Shown: positions 1-7,726 of the stretch, piece after piece
How positions within the stretch are numbered: the first letter of the stretch is position 1
How the letters are laid out: every line of letters starts with the position of its first letter
Origin: a virus
Length of the DNA stretch: 64,000 nt
IMG/VR virus record: IMGVR_UViG_3300005525_000034
Coordinates: 1 to 64,000 of that record
Strand: one strand, 5' to 3'
The notes under the pieces: generated by a model
The model's input: the letters and a program-made list of their open reading frames with translations, nothing else
Databases searched by the model: none
Told to the model about the DNA's origin: nothing
Position numbers and translations under genes: made by a program

Positions 1-18
1 CGGAGGAGTGTTTTGATT

Positions 19-1392
19 ATGGGCACACGTGACGGTAGGAGGCCGGCTGCAATGCACGAACCGGACCCCGATCACCGGATAGTGGTGGGCTATGCCCGGG
101 TCTCCAAGAAGCAGGAGGAGCAGGGCATCAGCCTGGAGGGCCAGGTCAACCAGCTGGAGCGCGCTGGCGTCGATCGTGTCATCGCCGAGAAGGGAAGCGC
201 CTCGAGGGGCCGTCGGGCGGGCTGGACGGAGCTGCGGCTGCTGGTGGCCCAGGGCCGGGTCAAGCGGGTGCTGATGAACGACCTATCACGCCTGGCGCGC
301 GATGGCTCGGACATGGACTTTCTGGAGGAGTGCGCAGCCGCCGGCACCGAGGTGCGCGATCTCTACGGGCAGGTGTGGGAGAACCAATCGATCCACGGCC
401 TGGCCTCCAGTGGCATTACCAGCCTGATGAACAGGATTCAGGCCCGCATGATCGGACTGAAGTCGGCCGATGGGATCCGGCGGCGACGAGAGGCAGGTTT
501 CCTGGCTCGAGGGCGCTTGCCCTTCGGCTACAAGGCGGTGAATCATCAGCCAGCGATGGATCCCGAAAGGTGGGAGCAGGCGCGATGGCTGTTCGAGCTG
601 CTTCTGAGCTCTCAGGTGGATCTGACTGGGACGATCAGGGCGCTGCCTGATGACTTTCCCTGGCTGCCGACCCGCGAGGGCCTGCTGAACTGGGCACTGA
701 ACCCGATGCTGCGCGGCGGCATCGCCTACGGGCGCCGAGCGATTGGGGACTGGGAACGGGTGGAGTGGGGGCGGGCACCGCGGCTGATCACCACGGAGGA
801 GTACGACTCAGCCCTGCGGTACTACCTGTCACGCAGAGATGGCAAGTCGCGCCTGCGAAGAACTGGGGAAGCGCACCTGCTGACCAGCCTGCTGAGGTGC
901 GTTGCCTGCGGGAAGAACATGGGCTGGAAAACGAAACGCGAGCCGCATCACGCCGCGCGGTATCAGTGCAAGAACCGTCGCTGCAGCTTCTGCGGGAAAA
1001 CGGTGCGCGAAGACGTGATCCGACAGGAGCTCGCGCGGGTGCTGACAAAGCAGGCGAAGAAAATGGCTGATCTGGCGATGACCGATGCGCCGGTCGAGAT
1101 CCCGCCGGAAGAGGCGAAGCTGCGGGAGCAGCTGCGTCAGCTTGAGGATCTTGAGGCCCAGGGCGTACTGAACCTGCGGAAGGGGATCCTGGCGCTGCGG
1201 GACCAGATCGCGATGATGCGCATGGATCGGATCGTGGACCCCTGGCTGGCGCCCGACTACCAGGACCTGTTCTCGAACGAGAGGGCGTTCCTGCTCACCT
1301 CAGACGAGAACCTTCGCCCGATCCTGCTGAAGTTCGTGAAGCGGGTGGAGTACCGCTTCAGCAGCAAGGCGATCCGCGTGGTGCTGCGCTGA
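19..1392 (+). CDS. Large serine recombinase (phage integrase, XisF-like)
   Basis: This is probably the integrase/excisionase of the element. The resolvase catalytic domain spans roughly residues 20-165 and opens with GYARVSKKQEEQ, whose serine is the expected nucleophile. A recombinase domain follows (about 165-275), then a zinc ribbon with paired cysteines (CVACGK ... CKNRRCSFC, about 290-335) and a short charged helix. Length (about 457 residues) and domain order fit large serine recombinases, including the cyanobacterial fdxN-element protein XisF. A GGAGGAG Shine-Dalgarno lies at 2-8. The ATG at 19 is preferred, but an in-frame TTG at 13 is possible. No attachment site could be recognised, because the left flank is cut by the window edge. 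Confidence 0.93.
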   Translation: MGTRDGRRPAAMHEPDPDHRIVVGYARVSKKQEEQGISLEGQVNQLERAGVDRVIAEKGSASRGRRAGWTELRLLVAQGRVKRVLMNDLSRLARDGSDMDFLEECAAAGTEVRDLYGQVWENQSIHGLASSGITSLMNRIQARMIGLKSADGIRRRREAGFLARGRLPFGYKAVNHQPAMDPERWEQARWLFELLLSSQVDLTGTIRALPDDFPWLPTREGLLNWALNPMLRGGIAYGRRAIGDWERVEWGRAPRLITTEEYDSALRYYLSRRDGKSRLRRTGEAHLLTSLLRCVACGKNMGWKTKREPHHAARYQCKNRRCSFCGKTVREDVIRQELARVLTKQAKKMADLAMTDAPVEIPPEEAKLREQLRQLEDLEAQGVLNLRKGILALRDQIAMMRMDRIVDPWLAPDYQDLFSNERAFLLTSDENLRPILLKFVKRVEYRFSSKAIRVVLR

Positions 1393-1485
1393 CTCGAGGC
1401 GACGGCGCTCCATTTCCTCGGCGGCGATGTTCCTGAGCGCCTCGGCGACGGTGAGCGGGCGGCGGCCGGCGGTGAGGCTGCTCAT
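1300..1485 (-). CDS. Small hypothetical protein antisense to the recombinase end
   Basis: A 61-residue frame starts with ATG at 1485 and runs into the 3' end of the recombinase on the other strand. The first 35 residues (MSSLTAGRRPLTVAEALRNI and following) have a normal amphipathic helix composition. The remainder is antisense to the recombinase and may be fortuitous. No Shine-Dalgarno is obvious. It is oriented like the leftward genes to its right and could be their last member. No family was recognised. Confidence 0.3.
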   Translation of the reverse strand: MSSLTAGRRPLTVAEALRNIAAEEMERRRLESAQHHADRLAAEAVLHPLHELQQDRAKVLV

Positions 1486-1655
1486 GGATCAGAACTGAGC
1501 GGGGTGACGTTCGGTTTCTTGGATCCCGGCGGTGTCTTGGGCTTCAACGCCGCGGCCCGACGAAGAGCGGCGCGATGAAGAGCGGCGGCCACGGCCTCAG
1601 ACCTTCCCGGTGGTTCTGGGATGCCAGCGCTCTTGAGGATCGCGGACCAGTCCAC

Positions 1656-1880
1656 TCAGGCAGATGCGGGGGCGGGGGTGAGGACAACGCAGTGGGAACC
1701 GGGCCATTCGCGGACCACGCCGGATTCAAGAATCTGAACGCGGTAGCGGATCTGCCGGCGTCCCAGCTTATCCGAGGTCGTGAACGCTTCGAGGATGCGT
1801 GCCTGGTTCTGGATGCGCCGCGTGCCGCGTGCCTGGCGGGAGACGATGGTGCCGACTGGAAGGATCGGAGCGGGTGCCAT
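1656..1880 (-). CDS. Small basic beta-rich hypothetical protein
   Basis: This 74-residue protein begins MAPAPILPVGTIVSRQARGT and reads as a compact beta-rich domain. VGTIVSRQARGT ... RQIRYRVQILESGVVREW resembles a small SH3-like fold, although no family is recognised. The start ATG at 1880 lies inside the preceding leftward gene, and the two frames overlap by 113 bases. That is unusually long, but the composition of this frame is clearly protein-like while the other frame degenerates here. It is part of the leftward group 1.6-4.7 kb. Confidence 0.5.
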   Translation of the reverse strand: MAPAPILPVGTIVSRQARGTRRIQNQARILEAFTTSDKLGRRQIRYRVQILESGVVREWPGSHCVVLTPAPASA

Positions 1881-2139
1881 GGAGGTTGGAAGCGAGAAGG
1901 GCCAGTGAGGCGAGTGCCGGCAGTGGCAGAGCAGTGATGGCGGCGGTGAACAGCTGCAGGCCGCGGCCGGTGTGCAAGTGACAGAAGAGTTGGAGACCAG
2001 GGGAGGTGATCTGGTCGGAGGCGGGATCGCGCCAGCCGGAGGCGGTAGCGAGTGAGGTGACCCACCAGCGGAGCGCTGAGGGGTCTGCATCAATCAGGGC
2101 GTGACGGATCTGCTGACGGGTGTGCTGCAGCAGGGTCAT
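1768..2139 (-). CDS. Hypothetical helical protein
   Basis: This 123-residue frame starts at ATG 2139, 50 bases inside the end of the upstream nuclease-like gene. The first 85 residues look genuine: MTLLQHTRQQIRHALIDADP is followed by hydrophobic helices such as LPLPALASLALLASNL. The last 35 residues are His/Pro/Arg-rich and overlap the next gene, so the functional part may end near 1880. The function is unknown. Confidence 0.5.
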   Translation of the reverse strand: MTLLQHTRQQIRHALIDADPSALRWWVTSLATASGWRDPASDQITSPGLQLFCHLHTGRGLQLFTAAITALPLPALASLALLASNLHGTRSDPSSRHHRLPPGTRHAAHPEPGTHPRSVHDLG

Positions 2140-2809
2140 TGCGCCGGCGCCTGGACTTCAGTTTGGATTCGAAGCGCGCGAGATCAACCGCATCAGTCCA
2201 GAGGCCGAGGCAGATGTCTGGGTGGTGGTATTCGGCCTCCGTGTTGCCTGGTGCGGCCCAGAGGGTGATCGCGTGGTTGACCCAGACGACCTGATGGTCG
2301 GCGAGTGCCGCAACGATGCCGCCGAGCTCAGCACGGGCAGCGTCGACCAGGTGATCTTCCCTGCGGGTGGTGTGCAGGGCGATGACACCGACTGAGCCGT
2401 CAGGATGCCGAATGATGACGTCGACGATGCCAGCGACTGGCGGGCGGCGAAGGTAGAGAAGAAAGGGTGCGGCGATGACCGCGTTGTGCCAGATGGGGTG
2501 GGCGAGAAGCGGGGCGATGGTGGAGCGGAAGAGGGTGTATCGGGCGTCTTCCGGCCGCCAGGGCCCGCGGTGCCTGTACTTAGGGTGGTGAAGATGCCGC
2601 AGTGTGGCGCAGAGGGCACGGCGCACCTCGAGGGTGCGTCGGCGGATGCGCTGCCGAGGTTGGTGGACTTCATTGACCAGCTGCTCAAAGGTGCGATCGA
2701 TTGGTGGCACCGCCGGAGTGAGATCCCGTGGGGGGCGCACGAAGAACTTGCCGGCCTCCCAGCTGATGGGGAGCGGACTGAGCCAGCGCAACGGTTCAGA
2801 GGTGCTCAT
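2090..2809 (-). CDS. Putative divergent PD-(D/E)XK (RecB/Cas4-like) nuclease-fold protein
   Basis: A 239-residue protein whose centre resembles the core of RecB/Cas4-type nucleases. It has a hydrophobic strand with GIVDVIIRHPDGSVGVIAL, where GIVD would match motif II. After it comes TTRRE, at the place where these enzymes carry ExK-T-x-R, and then a helix (DAARAELGGIVAALAD) resembling the QL region. The acidic residue and lysine of the ExK motif are missing, so it may be inactive or the assignment may be wrong. It overlaps both neighbours by 4-50 bases in the leftward operon below the replication initiator. A processing role in replication is only inference. Confidence 0.5.
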   Translation of the reverse strand: MSTSEPLRWLSPLPISWEAGKFFVRPPRDLTPAVPPIDRTFEQLVNEVHQPRQRIRRRTLEVRRALCATLRHLHHPKYRHRGPWRPEDARYTLFRSTIAPLLAHPIWHNAVIAAPFLLYLRRPPVAGIVDVIIRHPDGSVGVIALHTTRREDHLVDAARAELGGIVAALADHQVVWVNHAITLWAAPGNTEAEYHHPDICLGLWTDAVDLARFESKLKSRRRRNDPAAAHPSADPSRPD

Positions 2810-3114
2810 GGCTGGATGGCTGAGGTGGGATCAGGGGAGCCGCTGCTCTCCCGGGCGAGGGTGTCGCGCAACATCGACTCCCACTCGGATGGGTTCTGAG
2901 CGATCCACTCGCGAGCGAGGTTGCTCCAGTTGTTGGGAGGCGGGAACACGTGGCCGCGGCCCTGTCGCTGGGCGCGATTGTTGGCGACGCGGCGATCAGC
3001 CTCGAGGGCGTTCCAGTAAGTGGTGGGCGAATCGAGGTCCTCGAGGGTCATCAGGCCCTGGAGGGCGAAGCGGGCCAGCAGACGGCCCGGCAGCTCCGTC
3101 GAAAAGAGGGTCAC
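2806..3114 (-). CDS. Hypothetical small phage protein
   Basis: A 102-residue soluble protein (MTLFSTELPGRLLARFALQG), with aromatic residues in NNWSNLAREWIAQNPSEW and a Ser/Pro-rich tail. The family is not recognised. It overlaps the start of the nuclease-like gene downstream and the end of the gene upstream by 4 bases each (ATGA type), so translation of this leftward operon is probably coupled. Confidence 0.6.
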   Translation of the reverse strand: MTLFSTELPGRLLARFALQGLMTLEDLDSPTTYWNALEADRRVANNRAQRQGRGHVFPPPNNWSNLAREWIAQNPSEWESMLRDTLARESSGSPDPTSAIQP

Positions 3115-3557
3115 AGCTTCACTCCGGTCTGGCTGGCGAGCTGACTCAGGTGCCGGAACAGCTCAGATGTCGACATGACGGGCACCGGCTCCGGCTCACA
3201 CGGCACAAGGACACGGCGATGCGCTTCGATCGTGACGAGGGGATGAAATCGATCGGGCTGGCGCAGTCGCTCATCCAGATCAGGGCGGAGGCCCTGCTCA
3301 ACGGCCGGCATGCCGTTGTGGAGTGGATAGAGGTAGACGAGCAGCTGAACGTGAATTGCGAGCTTCTCGCGCGGCTCAGGGTCGAGCAGGCGCTGCTTGG
3401 CCGCATAGGCGATGAGCTGCGGCGTCAGCTGACGTTTCGCAAGGTCTGGGAGGCTGCTCCAGGCGAAGGAAAGGCCGAGCTCGGAAAGGGCCTTGTGATG
3501 CGGGAGCGACTCGATCAGCCCGGCGAGGAGATGGATGAAATCGGGTGCGGTGAGCAT
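3111..3557 (-). CDS. Hypothetical alpha-helical phage protein
   Basis: A 148-residue protein starting MLTAPDFIHLLAGLIESLPH. An ATG at 3557 is preferred over the upstream starts, because residues before it are Arg/His-rich and overlap the initiator C-terminus. Helical content is high, with LAIHVQLLVYLYPLHNG in the centre. No family is recognised. It lies directly downstream of the replication initiator, the slot where phages often keep a helicase loader or a second replication protein, but no P-loop or other motif supports that role. Confidence 0.6.
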   Translation of the reverse strand: MLTAPDFIHLLAGLIESLPHHKALSELGLSFAWSSLPDLAKRQLTPQLIAYAAKQRLLDPEPREKLAIHVQLLVYLYPLHNGMPAVEQGLRPDLDERLRQPDRFHPLVTIEAHRRVLVPCEPEPVPVMSTSELFRHLSQLASQTGVKL

Positions 3558-4696
3558 TGCGACACGGACGATGTGGCGAAGATGGCGATGGCGCGTTCTG
3601 CTGCATCCGACTGCCTGGACGTCGGACGAAGCGCGGGGCCCCGGCCCGCTGGTCGCCGCACCATACAAGATCCTGGATGGTCGGTGCAATCGGTCGCGAG
3701 CTGCTCAGTCGCGAGTCGATCGATCAGGTCGCGGTGTCCATCGAAACCCAGGCTGAGCCAGCCGGAGTCGGCAGCGAGATCGGCGAACGCCACCAGGACG
3801 CCGAGGCTGTTGGCGTAGGCCAGGGCGTTGACGGATCGGGAGGTGAGGGCAGAGCCAGCCGCAGCCCTGTGGCGCTGCTTGCGAAGGCGCCACCAGGCTT
3901 CGAGCTGTACCCGAACGGGCTCGGCGAAATCGGGGAGGGTGGCCGCGGCCCTACTTGGCGCTCTGCGGACCGCCAGGGCGCCTTCAGCGGGCACGCAGGT
4001 ATCAGCACACCCATCGGACGGTTCGACGGCCTTCCTGCGGCTCCTGGATGGCGCTGGCGATGCGTCCTGGTCTGTGGATGTCTGCGGGATCCGGCCTGAA
4101 TCGCTGTTGGCCTGTCCGCCGGTTGATGGGATGGTCCCCCCGTGGGGGATGTCTTCCGAACGAAGTGAGGAAGATAGGGGGTTGTCTTTGGTTTTTGGAT
4201 TTAACTCCTTCTTGTTAGGGGGTCCGTTTGGGGTATCCCCTTTCTGGGGTAGGGGTGACCCATTCGGGGTAGGGGTCAGGCCCTCAACCCCTAGCCCTTT
4301 CGGGGAAGGGGTAGCCCGTTGAGGCCTGGCCTTTTTGGGGGATGTCCCATTTAGGGGAGGGGTTGCCTGAGACGGTTTGGTGTGACTGCGTTTTGAGCCG
4401 GCCCGTTCGGTTCTCACGTGGAACAAACTGGTGCGTCCTGGCCGTTCAATGCGCTTGATCCATCCAGCCTTGGCCAACCAGGTCAGGGCCCGCCGCACGT
4501 CACGGCTGGCCATGTGACATTCGGCCGCGAGACGTTCGACACTGGGGAAGGCTTGGTCGTCCTTTCCGGCGTAGTGCCAGAGCCAGATGTAGACGAAGAG
4601 CCAGCTTTTCCGATCTGCACAGGCCTCCGCCAATTCGATAGGCACCATCGAGAAACGAGTCCGCGAAATGGCTTGGTTCGCTGTTTGCTCCTTCAT
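3515..4696 (-). CDS. Replication initiator with N-terminal winged helix and internal repeats
   Basis: A 393-residue protein. Residues about 15-100 form a winged helix of the replication-protein type: AFPSVERLAAECHMASRDVR, then ALTWLAKAGWIKRI. Residues about 100-200 are low-complexity (Pro/Lys/Gly/Asn) and are encoded by iteron-like GGGG-rich repeats at 4227-4367. The C-terminal part is helical, with LEAWWRLRKQRHRAAAGSAL. The arrangement recalls lambda O, where the N-terminal domain binds iterons within its own gene. The start ATG at 4696 has no clear Shine-Dalgarno. A hairpin (4726-4753) sits in the leader. No ATPase motifs are present, so a separate helicase would be needed. It could instead be a regulator with the same HTH type. 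Confidence 0.65.
   Translation of the reverse strand: MKEQTANQAISRTRFSMVPIELAEACADRKSWLFVYIWLWHYAGKDDQAFPSVERLAAECHMASRDVRRALTWLAKAGWIKRIERPGRTSLFHVRTERAGSKRSHTKPSQATPPLNGTSPKKARPQRATPSPKGLGVEGLTPTPNGSPLPQKGDTPNGPPNKKELNPKTKDNPLSSSLRSEDIPHGGTIPSTGGQANSDSGRIPQTSTDQDASPAPSRSRRKAVEPSDGCADTCVPAEGALAVRRAPSRAAATLPDFAEPVRVQLEAWWRLRKQRHRAAAGSALTSRSVNALAYANSLGVLVAFADLAADSGWLSLGFDGHRDLIDRLATEQLATDCTDHPGSCMVRRPAGRGPALRPTSRQSDAAERAIAIFATSSVSQCSPHPISSISSPG
4181..4367. other. Candidate replication origin: AT-rich stretch plus iteron-like repeats
   Basis: An AT-rich stretch at 4181-4217 in an otherwise GC-rich region is followed by six degenerate direct repeats of the form TTN(0-2)GGGG-N-AGGGGT-N-RCC inside the initiator gene. 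Initiator gene, internal iterons and adjacent AT-rich DNA are the lambda-type origin layout. The function is inferred only. Confidence 0.45.
4227..4367. repeat. Six degenerate GGGG/AGGGGT direct repeats
   Basis: Units start at 4227 (TTTGGGGTATCCCC), 4241 (TTTCTGGGGTAGGGGTGACC), 4263 (TTCGGGGTAGGGGTCAGG), 4298 (TTTCGGGGAAGGGGTAGCCC), 4332 (TTTTTGGGGGATGTCCCA) and 4350 (TTTAGGGGAGGGGTTGCC). Spacing is 14-35 bases. They encode the Pro/Lys/Gly-rich linker of the initiator. Confidence 0.75.
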
Positions 4697-4725
4697 GCTT
4701 TATGATGTTGATGACTGATGAAATT

Positions 4726-4759
4726 GCCGGCGGGAAATCGCAGCCTCGCCGGCTTTTTT
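4726..4759 (+). terminator. Hairpin with T-tract
   Basis: The 7-bp stem GCCGGCG (4726-4732) pairs with CGCCGGC (4747-4753) around a 14-base loop and is followed by six T residues (4754-4759). It reads as a rho-independent terminator on the plus strand. On the minus strand it lies in the leader of the initiator gene, preceded by A residues and followed by a weak T stretch, so it could be bidirectional or an attenuator. Confidence 0.5.
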
Positions 4760-4909
4760 CATGGTCATGCACAGCTACAGGCCGCGGCCGTCGGCTGACG
4801 TCATGCCCATTCCGCCATTGTGTGGCGGCTGGCAGGTGGCTGGATTGAAGGTCGAAGCCGTCAACCCAGCTGAATGCCGAACAGACCATACAGGTTCTTG
4901 GACGGGCTG

Positions 4910-5104
4910 TCAGTGGTCTCGGCTGGAGCGGTACAGCTGCTCGAGATGCTGTCTACAGAACTCCAGCTGCATCTGCGCCGCAAACACGCGGCATTGTTGC
5001 GATGTGGCCCTGCGGTACTGCAGGATCAGGACCCTGTCGACGCGGAGGCTTCTGAGCAAGAGCCTTAACAGCAGGCGTTCATGCCAACGAAGAGGGCGGG
5101 TCAC
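4910..5104 (-). CDS. Possible small basic hypothetical protein
   Basis: A 64-residue frame with a GTG start at 5104. The sequence is protein-like (RVDRVLILQYRRATSQQC, then a helix QMQLEFCRQHLEQLY), leucine- and arginine-rich. It lies in the otherwise unassigned 4697-5185 interval upstream of the initiator. A plus-strand frame over the same bases (4761-5189) is cysteine-rich and less convincing. Apart from this frame, the hairpin at 4726 and the palindrome at 5132, nothing was seen in the interval. Confidence 0.35.
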   Translation of the reverse strand: MTRPLRWHERLLLRLLLRSLRVDRVLILQYRRATSQQCRVFAAQMQLEFCRQHLEQLYRSSRDH

Positions 5105-5131
5105 CGAACAGACTCTGATGATCGATTTTAC

Positions 5132-5147
5132 GAACGCCCTAGCGTTC
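5132..5147. promoter_or_regulatory. Perfect palindrome, likely operator
   Basis: GAACGC-CCTA-GCGTTC is a perfect 6+6 inverted repeat, 38 bases upstream of the regulator start at 5186. It is a plausible autoregulatory operator for that helix-turn-helix protein. Confidence 0.45.
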
Positions 5148-5185
5148 AGTTCACCGACTATGGGGTTCAGGGAGAAACTGGAGGA

Positions 5186-6034
5186 ATGACGAAGCGCATT
5201 GCGGACATCGAGCGACTGGAGCGCCATGAGCAGGGCCGCCAGGCCTTCCTGGCCATGATGCGGGCCTGGCGATCGCGATCAGGCTTGTCCCTGTCCGATC
5301 TGGCGGACCTGTGCGAGGCAGCGATGCGCGCGGATCTTGCGCCGGGTGTCCCGGACTGGAAGCCGCGGGCCTATGCCGCTGGCGAGCTGGTGGTGGCCAA
5401 CGGCCAGGTGTGGCGGGCCAAAGGTGCGATCGAGCACTCAGAGCTGGCACCGCAGCGCAGTGGTCCCCATAGCGGCTTCGAGCCGGTGGCGACCGTGCGG
5501 CGCCTGTACTCCAGCCAGCTGCACACGTTGGAGACGGGCAAGGCTCAGAACTTCGGTCCGGCGGTGTTCGACACGCTCGGGACCTTGAATCACTGGCTGG
5601 CGAACATGCGCAGGGGGCAGGCGCTGCCACTGACGGGTCGGCTGGCGGAGAAGGCCCAGCAAGCCAGCGTGATCGAGGACAGCGATGGCCCCTACGGTCC
5701 GGAGGAGCTGCTGGCGGTGTACCTGGGGCTGCTCCAGCCGCCGTTTTCTGTCACGCGGATGACGCAGGAGCAGGCGAACCAGCAGAGCCAGCAGCTGGCG
5801 CGTCGGATCCGGCAGGGGATGGTGGAGGCCGGCCTGGACCTGGTGGACGACTGGGCCCGCTTGGTGGCCGTCTACCCGACAAACGACAAGGAACGGCTGG
5901 CAAAGGTGAGGGACGTGGCGCAAGGCAGGGCGATGTGGTCCGCTGAACAGGTGGAAGACGAGACCGCAGCGGTGGAAATTGCGCTGGCCAAGCTCAGTCG
6001 CTCGGCAGAGCGGGCAACTGAGGGGAATGGCTGA
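5186..6034 (+). CDS. XRE-like regulator with its HTH split by a carbohydrate-binding-like insert
   Basis: A 282-residue protein, start ATG at 5186. Upstream in-frame residues look non-native, and purine-rich AGGGAGA/GGAGG sequences precede the ATG. Residues about 24-46 (MRAWRSRSGLSLSDLADLC) look like the first helices of an XRE helix-turn-helix. Residues 105-138 (RLYSSQLHTLETGKAQNFGP) look like its recognition helix and following helices. Between them, residues 51-101 carry a W-Y-G-V-G-W pattern (DWKPRAYAAGELVVANGQVW) typical of family 5/12 carbohydrate-binding modules. The rest is helical and unrecognised. It heads the rightward recombination gene group and is probably its regulator. The split-domain reading is inference. 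Confidence 0.6.
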   Translation: MTKRIADIERLERHEQGRQAFLAMMRAWRSRSGLSLSDLADLCEAAMRADLAPGVPDWKPRAYAAGELVVANGQVWRAKGAIEHSELAPQRSGPHSGFEPVATVRRLYSSQLHTLETGKAQNFGPAVFDTLGTLNHWLANMRRGQALPLTGRLAEKAQQASVIEDSDGPYGPEELLAVYLGLLQPPFSVTRMTQEQANQQSQQLARRIRQGMVEAGLDLVDDWARLVAVYPTNDKERLAKVRDVAQGRAMWSAEQVEDETAAVEIALAKLSRSAERATEGNG

Positions 6035-6251
6035 GCTTGACACCTGAGCCATCTGGCGACTCCCAGCAGATCTCAAGGGCCGCGGCGCCGTTGCTTAGCT
6101 GCAGGAGCCGCTCACGCTGTTGCCAGGCGTGGTCGACGACGGTTTCACTGCTGGACACAAAGCGCCAAACACGCCCCCTATCGGTCTGAACCTCCTGAAG
6201 CTGGGCCACGACTTTGCATGGGCGCTCCAGGGGAGCAGATTTGTCGAGCAT
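5994..6251 (-). CDS. Hypothetical small protein
   Basis: An 85-residue protein starting MLDKSAPLERPCKVVAQLQE. It alternates beta-like segments (RVWRFVSSSETVVDH) with a helix, and its composition is normal. The start at 6251 is chosen because residues further upstream are Gly/Asp-rich and antisense to the ERF gene leader. It converges on, and overlaps by 41 bases, the end of the regulator gene. The function is unknown. Confidence 0.5.
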   Translation of the reverse strand: MLDKSAPLERPCKVVAQLQEVQTDRGRVWRFVSSSETVVDHAWQQRERLLQLSNGAAALEICWESPDGSGVKLSHSPQLPALPSD

Positions 6252-6317
6252 GGCGTTTAAGTTCCTGAATGGACTGCTAGGGTCTGCGTCGTCCAGAGTT
6301 CTGAACGCGCGTGCATC

Positions 6318-7199
6318 ATGGTCCCCACTGAGCAAAGCCGGCGAGAAACCCAAGATTCCGGGATCGTCGCCGCCGAGACCGCCCCCCCTCAATCATCAAG
6401 ATCCCTATCCCCCGAAACGGCTGACGGCCCGCCCCAAGCGGAGGAGCGCGATCTGGCGTGTTCGATTGTAGAACTCACTCAGCGCATGGATGCAATGAGT
6501 GAATGGGCCTCCAAAATGCAGTCAAGACTGAAAGCGCTGGGAGAATCTCAGCAGTCATTTGACGAAAGGCTAGCTGCAACAGGAAATCTTCAGAAGCTTG
6601 TCGAAAACCTGATGGGTCGGGTCAGCGAATTGTCGTTTGATCAGCCGCGGCCTCTCATTGATGGTGCGATCGGGTATCAACCGACCCCAGATCAACAAAG
6701 CCTCCTGTTTGCTTCGCTGGCGGAATGGCAGAGCAGCGCTACCTCTGTGGACAAAGGCCAGACGGCCAGGATCAAAACCCGCGCCGGGGATGAGGTCAGC
6801 TACCGCTACGCCGACATCGGTGCGGTGAGCGAGATCGCGCGGAGCGCCGGCAAACACGGCCTCTGCCATTTTCACCGCGAGATCGTGCTGGCCGGTCAGT
6901 GCTTCATCCGCACCTACCTGACCCATTCGGGTGGCGGCTGGATCAGCTGCGATGTGCCGCTGCTGGTCAGGGAAAACAACATGATCAGCTCGCTGCAGCA
7001 GTGGGCCTCAGCGGCGACCATGGCGCGCCGCTACGGACTCTTCCTGGTGCTTGGCATCGCGGTTGGCGAGGAGGATGACGATGGGGCTGGTGCAGGAGTG
7101 CCCAGCCGCAGCCGAAACAGCAGCGCTCCTGCCGCAGCTACCCAGGGTGGGAGCAACAGGCCCGCGCCCACCACCTACCGCAACGCTGAACCGCGATGA
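6318..7199 (+). CDS. erf: ERF-family single-strand annealing recombinase
   Basis: A 293-residue protein. After a disordered N-terminus and a coiled coil (about 50-105), the ERF core runs from about 115 to 250. It contains YRYADIGAVSEIARSAGKHG, FIRTYLTHSGGGWISCDVPL and QQWASAATMARRYGLFLVLG followed by acidic EEDDDG, the typical ERF order. ERF proteins anneal complementary single strands in phage recombination and genome circularisation. The tail is Ser/Pro-rich. The stop overlaps the ATG of the SSB-like gene (ATGA). With the SSB-like protein and the nuclease downstream it forms a recombination module. Confidence 0.88.
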   Translation: MVPTEQSRRETQDSGIVAAETAPPQSSRSLSPETADGPPQAEERDLACSIVELTQRMDAMSEWASKMQSRLKALGESQQSFDERLAATGNLQKLVENLMGRVSELSFDQPRPLIDGAIGYQPTPDQQSLLFASLAEWQSSATSVDKGQTARIKTRAGDEVSYRYADIGAVSEIARSAGKHGLCHFHREIVLAGQCFIRTYLTHSGGGWISCDVPLLVRENNMISSLQQWASAATMARRYGLFLVLGIAVGEEDDDGAGAGVPSRSRNSSAPAAATQGGSNRPAPTTYRNAEPR

Positions 7200-7726
7200 C
7201 CATCTACCTCACTGGTTCCATCAATCTCCTATCCCAGGAGCAGATTCAGCGGGAAGCGGAGCGCTACGCCGCAAACGGCTGGGAGTACCGCGATCCGACC
7301 ACCCATAGGGTCTCAGTGCAGGTCGCGCAGGAGGACATCGAGGCCTTCTGCGACTACCTGCGCAACAGGCCGCTCGACCGCCAGCCGAAGGTCTGGCGCG
7401 ATCGCGACGGCAATCAGCACCAGACCCCGACCGTCACTTTTTTCCTCAACGGCAGCGAGATGACCGGCAACTGGATCCGGCTGCGCTCCGCTCTCAACAG
7501 CACGCCCCAGGCCAGTCCCCAGGTAGGCGCCGCGACGACCTCGCAGCCGGTGCGCCGCACCCCCGCTCCTGCCCCCGTCCGCCGCGCCGCTGGCGCATCA
7601 GCCCCGGCGGCTGCAGCCCCGCCGACTGTTGCCGTCCCCCAGCCCCGTGCAACACCGGAACAGCCGCCGGTCTGGAACTCCGACCCTCTCGACCCGGAAG
7701 ACGATGACGACTTCCCCCCCTTCTGA
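7196..7726 (+). CDS. Putative single-stranded DNA-binding protein with SSB-type acidic tail
   Basis: A 176-residue protein. The N-terminal 100 residues are compact and beta-rich (PTVTFFLNGSEMTGNWIRL) but do not match a standard bacterial SSB closely. An Ala/Pro-rich linker (about 105-158) leads to an acidic tip ending DPEDDDDFPPF, which resembles the SSB C-terminal peptide (DDDIPF type) that recruits recombination and replication partners. Its overlap with the ERF gene by ATGA strongly suggests joint function in annealing. Calling it an SSB is inference from tail, linker and context. Confidence 0.65.
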   Translation: MTIYLTGSINLLSQEQIQREAERYAANGWEYRDPTTHRVSVQVAQEDIEAFCDYLRNRPLDRQPKVWRDRDGNQHQTPTVTFFLNGSEMTGNWIRLRSALNSTPQASPQVGAATTSQPVRRTPAPAPVRRAAGASAPAAAAPPTVAVPQPRATPEQPPVWNSDPLDPEDDDDFPPF

